DNA from: Pedobacter sp. Bi126 | GTDB lineage: Bacteria > Bacteroidota > Bacteroidia > Sphingobacteriales > Sphingobacteriaceae | Length of the DNA: 64,000 bases | NCBI RefSeq assembly: GCF_918698245.1 | Contig: NZ_CAKKMS010000001.1 | Coordinates: 806,001 to 870,000, forward strand | Reading direction: 5' to 3' | Part shown: piece by piece, positions 42,861-52,588 of the stretch | How positions within the stretch are numbered: the stretch's first letter is position 1 | How the letters are laid out: each line of letters starts with the position of its first letter | The notes under the pieces: generated by a model | The model's database searches: none | What the model saw: the letters and a program-made list of their open reading frames with translations, nothing else | What the model was told of the DNA's origin: nothing | Position numbers and translations under genes: made by a program

Positions 42861-43304
42861 ATGAAAAAGCTAATCACAATCTTTTGTGTCATTTTCTGGG
42901 CAGGTTTAATCGGTGGAATTAGTTTTTTAGAAGCTCCATTAAAATTCCAGGCTCCGGGGATTACAATCCCTCTCGGCCTAGGTATCGGGCAATTGGTTTT
43001 TCAGGCGCTCAATAAAATAGAGATCGTATTGCTGATTATTATTTTAGCCTGCTCCCTACCCACACCTTTAAAAAACTTTCACAGTATTTTACTTTTCTCA
43101 GTTACTATTCTTTTAATGCTAGATACTTTTTGGCTATTACCAATACTCGATGAAAGGGCAAAACTGGTTTTGGCAGGCAACATACCAGCTAAAAGTTATC
43201 ATCATATTGTGTACATCATTGCCGACATCATCAAATTCCTATCGTTAATTGTTCTGGGTTTTGTAAGTTTAAAATCACTTCACCATGAAAAAAGATATTC
43301 ATAA
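42861..43304 (+). CDS. Small integral membrane protein
   Basis: 147 residues from the ATG at 42861; an in-frame TTG three codons earlier is less likely. Four hydrophobic helices are visible (LITIFCVIFWAGLIGGISF, IVLLIIILACSL, ILLFSVTILLML, IVYIIADIIKFLSLIVLGFV). No family recognised with confidence. The gene overlaps the truncated haemoglobin gene by 20 bases, so the two are probably co-expressed. Confidence 0.72.
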   Translation: MKKLITIFCVIFWAGLIGGISFLEAPLKFQAPGITIPLGLGIGQLVFQALNKIEIVLLIIILACSLPTPLKNFHSILLFSVTILLMLDTFWLLPILDERAKLVLAGNIPAKSYHHIVYIIADIIKFLSLIVLGFVSLKSLHHEKRYS

Positions 43305-43680
43305 TAGAGAAGATATTATCCTTTTAGTGGATACGTTTTATAAAAATGTTGCGCTTAACAAACAGATAGGTCCAATATTTACCGATGTTGCAAAAGTAGA
43401 CTGGTCTCACCATTTGCCAAAAATGTACGATTTCTGGGAAAGTATCCTTTTCGGAAAAGCAATTTACAAAGGCAACCCCATGCTTACCCATTTTGCTTTG
43501 AATGAACAAATACCCCTGCAAACTGAAGCATTTGAAACCTGGAAAAACCTCTTTTTCCAAACTGTCGACGATCTTTTTGCAGGAGAAAATGCAGATCTGA
43601 TTAAACAAAAGGCACAATCTATTGCCGATTTAATGCATTTCAAAATTAATTCGCCTCAATCGAAGATCAAAATTGTTTAG
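43285..43680 (+). CDS. Truncated haemoglobin (probably group III)
   Basis: 131 residues. The pattern (LVDTFYKNVALNKQIGPIF, HHLPKMYDFWESILFG, YKGNPMLTHFAL, FETWKNLFFQTVDDLFAGE) fits bacterial truncated globins, with histidine candidates for haem binding in the middle. It should bind oxygen, nitric oxide or both in the cytoplasm. It starts within the preceding membrane-protein gene. Confidence 0.86.
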   Translation: MKKDIHNREDIILLVDTFYKNVALNKQIGPIFTDVAKVDWSHHLPKMYDFWESILFGKAIYKGNPMLTHFALNEQIPLQTEAFETWKNLFFQTVDDLFAGENADLIKQKAQSIADLMHFKINSPQSKIKIV

Positions 43681-43743
43681 TGAAATCTACTTTGATTTAA
43701 GCTGCTTTCTTTATAAATTTAGTTAACCAAACTAAATTAAATT

Positions 43744-44280
43744 ATGAAATTCCTCAAAATCTTACTTGGCATTATTGTCGTATTAGCAATAATCATTATT
43801 GTGGGTGGCTTCTTTTTGCCTAAAAGTTATACAGTAAGCAGGTCTACTGTAATTAACGCTCCAGACAGCGTAATTTACAAGAATGTGGCCGACTTTAAAG
43901 AATTCTACAAATGGAATCCATGGGCAAAAATGGAACCTTCAGCAAAAACCACATATGCTGGCGTTGCGGGCGAGCCTGGTCATTTGTATGAATGGAAAGG
44001 TAAGGAAACAGGAAGCGGCTATATGAAGATAAAAAGTGTAGCACCTAACAAACAGGTAGATATCGAATTAAAATTTATTGAGCCTTTCGAAAGTTTAGCG
44101 GATACAAAATTCGACATTCAGCCAGAGGGAAGCAGCAATAAAGTAACCTGGACAATGAGTGGTGAAAATAACCTGATCAGTAAATGGATGTGTGTGTTTG
44201 TGAGTATGGATAAAATGATCGGGAAAGATTTTGAAGATGGGCTAAAATATTTGAAGGAAAAATCGGAGAAAGGAAGTTAA
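43744..44280 (+). CDS. SRPBCC-family (polyketide cyclase-like) protein with N-terminal helix
   Basis: 178 residues. One N-terminal membrane helix (FLKILLGIIVVLAIIIIVGGFFL) precedes an SRPBCC-like domain (VINAPDSVIYKNVADFKEFYKWNPW, YEWKGKETGSGYMKI, VTWTMSGENN). The domain binds hydrophobic ligands in other members. Ligand unknown. Confidence 0.8.
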   Translation: MKFLKILLGIIVVLAIIIIVGGFFLPKSYTVSRSTVINAPDSVIYKNVADFKEFYKWNPWAKMEPSAKTTYAGVAGEPGHLYEWKGKETGSGYMKIKSVAPNKQVDIELKFIEPFESLADTKFDIQPEGSSNKVTWTMSGENNLISKWMCVFVSMDKMIGKDFEDGLKYLKEKSEKGS

Positions 44281-44465
44281 AACGCTGTATCATCCTGAGC
44301 GAAGTCGAAAGATTGCCATGAATACAAAGAAAGCACGGAGTATTATCATTCTGGGCGCAGCGAAGAACCCGACAGCCCTGTGAAGCAAATCTTTTAAAGA
44401 TGGAAGCCTAAAGCGCAAGAAAAACCTTTGCGGACGCTGTGACATTCCTCCGTTCCCGCTGTGGT
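44281..44465. repeat. Degenerate repeat material between the SRPBCC gene and the response regulator
   Basis: Half units such as ATCCTGAGCGAAGTCGAAAG and ATTCTGGGCGCAGCGAAGAACCCGACAGC recall the CGTCATCTCGA-type repeats elsewhere in the window but do not form a complete palindrome. No gene is visible in this 344-base gap. Confidence 0.45.
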
Positions 44466-44478
44466 TAAAACATAACTG

Positions 44479-44502
44479 GCCTCTCATTTGAGAGGCTTTT
44501 TT
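44479..44502 (+). terminator. Rho-independent terminator
   Basis: GCCTCTC (44479-44485) and GAGAGGC (44490-44496) pair around ATTT, followed by TTTTTT. It ends plus-strand transcription before the two-component genes. Confidence 0.8.
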
Positions 44503-44624
44503 ATGAATCAATTTCCGATAATTCAAACAATTGTGTCGGCTCTGCGTTAAAAAAGCATTAAAAATCAACTAACCAGCGATTAATATTTTGTAATTCCCCA
44601 TTTTTTAGATTACTTGCCAGCAAA

Positions 44625-45302
44625 ATGAATTTATTACTTGTAGAAGATGAACCGAGTGTTGTATCTGTAATTTTGAGGGGTTTAACCGATGAGGGATTTA
44701 CCGTGAGTATAGCGCCTGATGGTTTAATCGGAAAACAGATGGCCATAGAAAATCAGTTCGACCTGATTATTCTCGACATTATGCTACCTGGAATAAATGG
44801 TTTGGAACTCTGTAAAATCATTAAAGAACAAAAACCAAATACACCTATTATTATGCTTACGGCTTTGGGTACTACAGAAAATGTAGTAAACGGACTGGAT
44901 AATGGTGCAGATGATTATTTAATAAAGCCATTTAAATTTGCTGAACTTTTTGCCAGGATCAGAATGCTGTTGAGGCGATATCATGGTGTGGTTTCGCAAG
45001 ATCAGATTATCTCTATAGCAGACCTCCAGATTAATTTAAGCGCAAAAACGGTAAAGCGTAATCAGCAAGAAATTGTACTCACCGCAACCGAATATCGCTT
45101 ACTTGAATATATGGCTAAAAACAAGGCCAAAATTTTATCGCGGATAGACATTTTAGAAAACGTTTGGGATATCGACTTTAACCTTGGCACCAATGTGGTT
45201 GATGTTTATGTTAATTATCTTCGGAAAAAAATAGATAAAAATGCAGACCAAAAGCTTATTCATACCGCAGTAGGCCTAGGTTATATATTAAAGGAAAAAT
45301 AA
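44625..45302 (+). CDS. OmpR/PhoB-type response regulator
   Basis: 225 residues. The receiver has Glu7-Asp8, phospho-acceptor Asp51 (IILDIMLPG) and a conserved lysine (YLIKPFKF). The winged-helix DNA-binding domain is at the C-terminus (IVLTATEYRLLEYMA, LGTNVVDVYVNYLRKKID, VGLGYILKEK). The next start codon follows the stop directly, so it is paired with the downstream kinase. Confidence 0.94.
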   Translation: MNLLLVEDEPSVVSVILRGLTDEGFTVSIAPDGLIGKQMAIENQFDLIILDIMLPGINGLELCKIIKEQKPNTPIIMLTALGTTENVVNGLDNGADDYLIKPFKFAELFARIRMLLRRYHGVVSQDQIISIADLQINLSAKTVKRNQQEIVLTATEYRLLEYMAKNKAKILSRIDILENVWDIDFNLGTNVVDVYVNYLRKKIDKNADQKLIHTAVGLGYILKEK

Positions 45303-46655
45303 ATGGAGATAGCCAAGAAAATCACCTTACTTTTCGCCATTTTATCGGCAATTATTATTTCCTTATTAAGTGGTTTTGTTTGGTATTTTTCTAACGACTT
45401 CGCCTTTGAAGATTTTTATAAACGTTTAGAGGCCAGGGTTAATATTGCTGCCCAGATTAAATTATACGAAGACGAAAATAATAAGGTTTACGCTAAAATG
45501 CGCAACCAATACCTTGAGCGACTGCCTTCAGAAAAAGAGTATATCATTGAAGCTGGAAAACCAACCAATAAATTGGACCGAGAGCTACCAGCTAGTTTTT
45601 ATAACCGCATAAATGCCGGATATGTGGCACGCTATCGTGTTGAGAATCACTTTTACGCTGGAAAATTCTTTAAAAATCCACACAAAGGATATATAGTAAT
45701 TGTTTCTGCAAATGATCCCTTTGGCTTTCGGGAACTAAAAGACCTGCAAAGAATCCTGATTATTGGCTTTTTTCTTTCTGTTGTTTTATCTTTTGTTGTT
45801 GGCTGGAAATTTTCTAATTACATGTTAATGCCCTTAAGAAATATAATCAAGAGCGTAAAAAAGATAAAAGCAGAAAATTTGCATTTAAGACTGGATGTAA
45901 AAGAAGGCAACGATGAAATGTCGCAGTTGGCCCAAACCTTCAACAATATGCTTAACCGTTTAGAAACTGCCTTCGAAACACAAAATAACTTTATCAGCAA
46001 TGCTTCGCACGAATTAAGAACACCATTAACCATTATTAGCGGCGAGGTTGAACTGGCGATGAAAACCGTTGAGGATAACCCTAAACAGCACAAAGCCTTA
46101 TCTAAAATTAAAGACGAGGCAGAAAGATTAGAGCATATCTTAACCAGTTTACTGGGGCTGGCACAATCTGGATTTAATGGAAAAAACCAACCCTGGGAAG
46201 AGGTACGGATGGACGAACTGTTATGGGAAATTAAAGAATCAGTTAACCAGGTACATCCCAACAGTAAAATAGAAATCGACTTTACCAAACTTCCTGATGA
46301 TGATGACTTACTAACCCTACGGGTAAACAAAAATCTGATTAAGCTTGCCATCAGCAATATTGTAAACAATGCCTGTAAATACTCAAATGAGAATCTGGTA
46401 AGCATTAGTATCGAAAGCAATGCCAATATGCTCTCAATTGCTGTAACAGATAGAGGAATTGGAATACCGCAAACAGATATACAGCATATATTTGAACCTT
46501 TTTACCGTGCATCTAACACCAATGATTTTAAGGGATATGGCGTTGGCTTACCGCTTTCATTGAATATCATCCGTTTACACCGGGGTAGTATTGCTATTAA
46601 ATCGCAGGAAGGAGTTGGAACTGAGATTAAGGTTTTATTGCCTGTTAAAGGTTGA
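45303..46655 (+). CDS. Sensor histidine kinase with HAMP domain
   Basis: 450 residues. Two membrane helices (about 8-28 and 150-170) flank a periplasmic loop of about 120 residues. A HAMP segment follows (MLMPLRNIIKSVKKI), then the HisKA motif NASHELRTPLTI with His236, and the ATPase boxes (IVNNACKYS, DRGIGIP, GYGVGLPLS). The signal sensed by the loop is unknown. It partners the OmpR-type regulator directly upstream. Confidence 0.94.
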   Translation: MEIAKKITLLFAILSAIIISLLSGFVWYFSNDFAFEDFYKRLEARVNIAAQIKLYEDENNKVYAKMRNQYLERLPSEKEYIIEAGKPTNKLDRELPASFYNRINAGYVARYRVENHFYAGKFFKNPHKGYIVIVSANDPFGFRELKDLQRILIIGFFLSVVLSFVVGWKFSNYMLMPLRNIIKSVKKIKAENLHLRLDVKEGNDEMSQLAQTFNNMLNRLETAFETQNNFISNASHELRTPLTIISGEVELAMKTVEDNPKQHKALSKIKDEAERLEHILTSLLGLAQSGFNGKNQPWEEVRMDELLWEIKESVNQVHPNSKIEIDFTKLPDDDDLLTLRVNKNLIKLAISNIVNNACKYSNENLVSISIESNANMLSIAVTDRGIGIPQTDIQHIFEPFYRASNTNDFKGYGVGLPLSLNIIRLHRGSIAIKSQEGVGTEIKVLLPVKG

Positions 46656-46661
46656 TTGGTT

Positions 46662-46803
46662 CATTTGTCATTAGTTCATTAGGTTCCTAACTACAGAAAA
46701 TTGATTATCCTTTAATTTTCTGGACACAGGAACAATTCTCTAACTAAAGCTCTCGCTATAGGCTATTGAACAAATAAACCATTGACCAATGAACTATTGA
46801 ACT
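46662..46803. repeat. Inverted repeat of the GGTTCATTTGTCATTAGTTCATT type
   Basis: The left arm (about 46664-46695) and right arm (about 46766-46803) are imperfect inverse complements rich in TTCATT/AATGAA. It lies directly after the kinase gene. The remaining 100 bases before the next gene hold no recognisable element beyond AT-rich sequence. Confidence 0.55.
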
Positions 46804-46910
46804 TTACTTCAAATTCTAATCTCATTTTAATCTTACTCTTATTTCGCTATAATAACATCACGCTAAACTTGTATAAATAATTTTTCAATTCATTTAAACA
46901 AGATATAGCG

Positions 46911-47408
46911 ATGAAAACAGTATTAGTACCAACCGACTTTAAATTAGAAAGCATTAAAATTATTGATGCACTTGTTCAACATCAAAAAAATGAAACCTTA
47001 AACATCATTTTTGTACATGCCTTTAAATTATCGGATTCTATAACCGATATGTTAATGTTGAGTCGCCGCAGCCGCGATTACGAAAATGTTAGCGACGAAT
47101 TTTATCAGCAGATAAATCAGGCCAAGGCCAAATACCCTAGTCAGATCAATGCCATTGGAATCGAATATTTTTACGGAAGTACAGTAGCCGCTTTCAAAAA
47201 TTTTATCGAAGCTTTTGATGTAGAGCGCATTGCTTACTTAAAAGAATACGATTTTACACCGATCAATAAATATAGCGTAGACCCTAAAATATTAACAGCA
47301 CGTGCAGGTTGCGAAGTAATTCAATTAAATACATTAACTGTTCATGCCAGTGAAAATTTAATTGACACAAAAATACACGAAACACAGTTGCAGGAAGCAA
47401 ACGCTTAA
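46911..47408 (+). CDS. UspA-like small alpha/beta protein
   Basis: 165 residues starting KTVLVPTDF, with strand-helix order like the universal stress protein fold (NIIFVHAFKLSD, QINAIGIEYFYG). The typical ATP-binding glycine loop is not clear, so it may be a degenerate or distinct member. It is 24 bases upstream of the bestrophin gene and probably in one operon with it. Confidence 0.6.
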   Translation: MKTVLVPTDFKLESIKIIDALVQHQKNETLNIIFVHAFKLSDSITDMLMLSRRSRDYENVSDEFYQQINQAKAKYPSQINAIGIEYFYGSTVAAFKNFIEAFDVERIAYLKEYDFTPINKYSVDPKILTARAGCEVIQLNTLTVHASENLIDTKIHETQLQEANA

Positions 47409-47432
47409 TTATCACATTTTAAACTTTATATT

Positions 47433-48359
47433 ATGCTGTTACGAAATAATATTCCGCTCACTTATATATTCGGGAAGATCAAAAAAGAACTCCTGTTTGT
47501 TATTGGCTACTCCATAGGCATTGTGGTGTTGTATGAAAACTTTCATGTTACACGCATTTCCATTCCTGTAGCTGTACCAGCGCTACTGGGAACAATCATT
47601 TCACTTTTATTGGCGTTCCGGTCTAACCAGGCTTACGATAGATGGTGGGAAGCCAGAATTCTTTGGGGTGCTATTGTTAACGATTCCAGAACCCTGTCGC
47701 GCCAGATATTATCTTTTGTAGAAAATCCTTACGGCTTAGATGAGGTTGAGGCATTTAAAGAACGTTTTATAAAAAGGCAGATTGCCTGGTGTTATGCCTT
47801 AAGTCAATCGCTAAGAGGTTTTAACCCACGCAAAGGTTTGGAAGAATACCTGTGTGCAGAGGAAATCGCTTTTATTAAAAAACGCAAAAATGTAACTACA
47901 ACGATATTGGAGTTACATGCTATGGATTTAAAAAAGGCATTGCAAGAAGGCTGGATCAATAAATATCAGCAAATAGAAATCGATAAAACCATTACAGCTT
48001 TATGTAACCACATGGGCGGATCGGAAAGAATAAAAAACACGGTTTTTCCGGTTACTTATAGCAAATACATTAACATGTCTATCCATTTATTCATCGTGTT
48101 ACTGCCTTTTGGCTTAATTGAATACTTTGGTTACATGGAAGTTCCATTAGTGGTTGCCATAGCTGCTTTCTTCCTATTGGTAGAAAAAATGGCGGTGCAT
48201 CTTCAGGATCCTTTTGAAAATAAACCTACAGACACCCCAACCACAACAATCTGCAGAACTATTGAACGCGATCTTTGTCAGATGCTGGACGATAACAAAA
48301 TATACGAGGACAAACCTCAAACCGAACTGGCACCTGTAGGGTCATATTACATTCTGTAA
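47433..48359 (+). CDS. Bestrophin-like anion channel
   Basis: 308 residues. It carries the bestrophin/UPF0187 motifs LLAFRSNQAYDRWWEARILWGAIVN and, later, LFIVLLPFGLIEYFGY and EKMAVHLQDPFENKPTDTP, with four membrane helices. Bacterial bestrophins form pentameric channels in the inner membrane. The upstream UspA-like gene may be functionally linked (inference). Confidence 0.87.
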   Translation: MLLRNNIPLTYIFGKIKKELLFVIGYSIGIVVLYENFHVTRISIPVAVPALLGTIISLLLAFRSNQAYDRWWEARILWGAIVNDSRTLSRQILSFVENPYGLDEVEAFKERFIKRQIAWCYALSQSLRGFNPRKGLEEYLCAEEIAFIKKRKNVTTTILELHAMDLKKALQEGWINKYQQIEIDKTITALCNHMGGSERIKNTVFPVTYSKYINMSIHLFIVLLPFGLIEYFGYMEVPLVVAIAAFFLLVEKMAVHLQDPFENKPTDTPTTTICRTIERDLCQMLDDNKIYEDKPQTELAPVGSYYIL

Positions 48360-48463
48360 TTATCAATCAATGCCATAAAATAATCTCATCCATTGAGATG
48401 GTTAGTTAATCGAAATGTATTTGTACTGGATAGCACAATCATTTTGAAAGGTTTATAGTGATA

Positions 48464-48498
48464 CAAAGCCATTCGTAAACGGGATGGCTTTGTTTTAT
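48464..48498 (+). terminator. Terminator of the UspA-like/bestrophin operon
   Basis: CAAAGCCAT (48464-48472) pairs with ATGGCTTTG (48484-48492), followed by TTTTATTG. Confidence 0.75.
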
Positions 48499-48502
48499 TG
48501 TG

Positions 48503-48589
48503 AAGTCAGATGTTACCATCTGACTTATGACAATTAAATTCATCCAAACCAGAAAAATTCAAAATGGTGTAAGATGGTAACATCTTACA
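48503..48589. repeat. Two hairpins of the AGATG-N4-CATCT type
   Basis: AAGTCAGATG-TTAC-CATCTGACTT (48503-48526) and TGTAAGATG-GTAA-CATCTTACA (48568-48589) are related by inversion of the loop. A third AAAGTCAGATG hairpin occurs before miaA (62128-62153). Confidence 0.65.
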
Positions 48590-48601
48590 TCACGATCCAA
48601 C

Positions 48602-48637
48602 AAAAAACCCTCTTCAAGTTTAATCTTGAAGAGGGTT
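48602..48637 (-). terminator. Rho-independent terminator of gyrB
   Basis: On the minus strand AACCCTCTTCAAG (48637-48625) pairs with CTTGAAGAGGGTT (48618-48606), followed by TTTTG. It lies 44 bases past the gyrB stop. Confidence 0.87.
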
Positions 48638-48680
48638 CATTTATTTCGCTATCAGCTTTTTCTTTAAGCTTTCAACTCAA

Positions 48681-50642
<1,962 letters not shown>

Positions 50643-50663
50643 TTAATTAAAAACAATAAGTAT

Positions 50664-50671
50664 CAAAAATA
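50664..50671 (-). promoter_or_regulatory. Candidate -7 element TATTTTTG of gyrB
   Basis: This minus-strand TAnnTTTG match lies 24 bases before the gyrB ATG; no clear -33 TTG is present. Confidence 0.45.
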
Positions 50672-50749
50672 CGGAAATTTTGGCATTTAAACTAATATGT
50701 GGATAAATTTTGAGCTGTTAAGAGATTACAGTTAAAGCGATTAAAACAG

Positions 50750-50880
50750 GTTTAAATCAGGTTTTGGAAAGCAAAACCTGCATTCCAATCCATGCCCCTT
50801 CCCGCTTTCCATTATAAGTCCCGCAGAAGAAGCGGGAGCTTTCCATTTCAATCGGGTTTAGGTGGCCACAACCTGCAAAT
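50750..50880. repeat. Repeat unit with AAGTCCCGC...GCGGGAGC hairpin and inverted CACCTAAACCCGAT motif
   Basis: TCCCGC-AGAAGAA-GCGGGA (about 50816-50835) is a hairpin; ATCGGGTTTAGGTGGCC (about 50853-50869) is the inverse complement of the motif seen at 10041 and 40215. It is the first of four repeat blocks in the 742-base gap between gyrB and the OmpH-like gene, in which I see no gene. Confidence 0.65.
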
Positions 50881-50903
50881 ATTATAGGATTATCGCACCA
50901 ACC

Positions 50904-51074
50904 CACCAAACGTTCCAACGGAACGAAAACGCCAATTATTCAATTGGCTACCCACGAAACGTCCCTAAGGGACGTTAAGGATTAACATTTCTAATCCGAC
51001 AACCCGTTCCGGAGGAACGCCTCATGGGTAGAAAAAAATGAACCATTTTTTTCGTTCCGTAGGAACGTTTGGTG
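50904..51074. repeat. 171-base nested palindromic element with CACCAAACGTTCC ends
   Basis: The outer arms CACCAAACGTTCC...GGAACG (from 50904) and CGTTCC...GGAACGTTTGGTG (to 51074) are near-perfect inverse complements. Inside, CTACCCA (50948-50954) mirrors TGGGTAG (51025-51031), and ACGTCCCTAAGGGACGT (about 50959-50975) and CGTTCCGGAGGAACG are further palindromes. It has the look of a small non-coding mobile or repeat element. Confidence 0.75.
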
Positions 51075-51084
51075 TTATAACATT

Positions 51085-51215
51085 TGCTATTGCCACCCTG
51101 CAACCCCCAATAGCCATTACTGGCCGTGCCACCCAAACCCGATGGCAGCGGGCATGAAATAAAGCGGACAGCGGGACGAACAACGATTTGAAATACTGAC
51201 CTTGCTTTTCAAATC
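51085..51215. repeat. Repeat unit with CCACCCAAACCCGATGGCAGCGG motif
   Basis: This has the CACCCAAACCCGAT motif followed by AAAGCGGACAGCGGGACGAA and a GATTTGAAATACTGAC...TTTTCAAATC inverted tail. It is related to 18136 and 40210. Confidence 0.6.
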
Positions 51216-51224
51216 ACCAATATC

Positions 51225-51290
51225 ATATTGCGCGGTTAGTGGTAGGCGCTTAGCGTTTAGTAAATTAAACGCTTTACGCACTACGCCAAA
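51225..51290. repeat. Inverted repeat GCGCTTAGCGTTTAG / TAAACGCTTTACGC
   Basis: GCGTTTAGTAAA and TTAAACGC pair around a short centre. A related GCTATGCACTAAACGCTATGCGC stretch lies at about 35353-35380. Confidence 0.55.
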
Positions 51291-51330
51291 CTCAAAATCT
51301 CTCTTGTATTGCGATAGGCCTTTCTTTAAA

Positions 51331-51361
51331 TTGGATATAAAAACTAATTTATATAAGTTTG
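51331..51361 (+). promoter_or_regulatory. Promoter of the OmpH/Skp-like gene
   Basis: TTG (51331-51333), a 20-base spacer and TAAGTTTG (51354-51361) match the Bacteroidetes consensus well. The ATG follows 20 bases later. Confidence 0.7.
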
Positions 51362-51381
51362 CTAAAATTTATTAAACAAGA

Positions 51382-51981
51382 ATGGAAAGAAGAACCTTTA
51401 AAACCTTTGGTTTACTTGCAACAGCAACTTTGATAACTGCTTTCTCTGCATGCCAGAACAAAGACACTAAAACTACTGAAACTAAAAAAACAGAGGGTAC
51501 TACTGCAGCGGTTTCTCAAACTGAGAAAATTGTGTATGTAAACTCCGACTCGTTACTTACAAAATATGAATACTTCAAAGACCTAAAAGTGAAATTTGAA
51601 GGTAAGACCAAAAATGCTCAGGCAGACATGCAAGCTAAAGGTCAGGCTTTTCAAAGAGAAGTTGCACAATACCAACAATCGGCACAAACTTTATCGGCCG
51701 ATCAACGTAAAAGCACTGAAGAGCGTTTAGCACGTAAACAACAAGAACTACAAACTTACCAACAAAATGCTGGTGGTGCTTTACAGAACGAGCAAGCTGC
51801 TGAGAATGAAAAACTTTATGATAAAGTAGCCGATTACTTAAAAGGTTACGCTAAAGAAAAAGGTTATAAAATGGTTTTAACTTACTCAAAAGGTAACAGC
51901 GCTATTTTATTTGCCGACGAAAGTTTAGATGTTACTTCAGAAGTAATTAAAGGCTTAAACGCAGAATACAGCAAAAAATAA
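51382..51981 (+). CDS. OmpH/Skp-like periplasmic chaperone, probable lipoprotein
   Basis: 199 residues. The signal ends in a lipobox-like AFSAC (Cys24), then a Thr-rich linker. The OmpH/Skp pattern follows (KIVYVNSDSLLTKYEYFKDL, a long coiled coil about 75-140 with Gln/Arg-rich heptads, and YKMVLTYSKGNSAILFADESLDVT). Skp proteins hold unfolded outer-membrane proteins; here the lipid anchor would tether it. It has its own promoter and terminator. Confidence 0.85.
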   Translation: MERRTFKTFGLLATATLITAFSACQNKDTKTTETKKTEGTTAAVSQTEKIVYVNSDSLLTKYEYFKDLKVKFEGKTKNAQADMQAKGQAFQREVAQYQQSAQTLSADQRKSTEERLARKQQELQTYQQNAGGALQNEQAAENEKLYDKVADYLKGYAKEKGYKMVLTYSKGNSAILFADESLDVTSEVIKGLNAEYSKK

Positions 51982-52002
51982 GCGAATAGCCATTAAAATA
52001 TA

Positions 52003-52034
52003 AATGCCCCGTATAAATCGGGGCATTTTTTTTG
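52003..52034 (+). terminator. Rho-independent terminator of the OmpH/Skp-like gene
   Basis: AATGCCCCG (52003-52011) pairs with CGGGGCATT (52019-52027), followed by TTTTTTT. Confidence 0.88.
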
Positions 52035-52062
52035 TGCTGTTTTTATAAAAGATCAAATTAAT

Positions 52063-52539
52063 ATGGACAATCAACATCAGGAATATATGCGGATGGCAAT
52101 TGAGTTATCTGTACAAAATGTAAGCGAAAGCATTGGTGGGCCTTTTGGAGCTGTAGTGGTAAAAGATGGGAAGTTGATTGCTAAATCGGCAAATAAGGTA
52201 ACCTCTACCAACGATCCAACTGCGCATGCAGAGGTTTCGGCAATCAGGCTGGCCTGTACCGAATTAAATACTTTCGATTTAAGTGGCTGTGTAATTTATA
52301 CCAGTTGTGAACCTTGTCCGATGTGTTTAGGCGCCATTTATTGGGCAAGAATTGATACGATTTATTATGCAAATACCAAGGCTGATGCCGAACACATTGG
52401 TTTTAGTGATAAATTTATCTACGAAGAGCTAGACAAGCCGATGGAAAACAGAAGCCTGCCGGTTATCCAGCTGATGCGCGATGAAGCACTGGCAGCTTTT
52501 AAGCTATGGGAAACCTCACCAATGAGGATAGCATACTAA
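52063..52539 (+). CDS. guaD: Guanine deaminase-like zinc enzyme
   Basis: 158 residues of the cytidine/deoxycytidylate deaminase fold. Zinc ligands and proton shuttle: His55 and Glu57 (DPTAHAEVSAI) and Cys85, Cys88 (CEPCPMCLGAIYWAR). The phrases IGGPFGAVVVKDG and FIYEELDKP fit the small guanine deaminase of Bacillus more than tRNA adenosine deaminase. It would convert guanine to xanthine. A shared terminator follows. Confidence 0.83.
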   Translation: MDNQHQEYMRMAIELSVQNVSESIGGPFGAVVVKDGKLIAKSANKVTSTNDPTAHAEVSAIRLACTELNTFDLSGCVIYTSCEPCPMCLGAIYWARIDTIYYANTKADAEHIGFSDKFIYEELDKPMENRSLPVIQLMRDEALAAFKLWETSPMRIAY

Positions 52540-52571
52540 AAAAAAAAGGTGCCGATAATCAGCACCTTTTC
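52540..52571. terminator. Bidirectional terminator between the deaminase and TlpA-type genes
   Basis: AAAGGTGC and GCACCTTT pair, with an A-run on the left and a T-run on the right, so the hairpin can serve both convergent genes. Confidence 0.8.
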
Positions 52572-52588
52572 TGTTTGGAAATCATTGT

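Noticed and set aside
45818..46426. 202-codon open frame on the minus strand
   Set aside because: It is a shadow of the histidine kinase gene on the other strand; composition is Ser/Leu-rich and it has no motif.
50904..51074. CRISPR array in the gyrB upstream repeats
   Set aside because: The repeats are nested palindromes of different sequence, not equal direct repeats separated by unique spacers.
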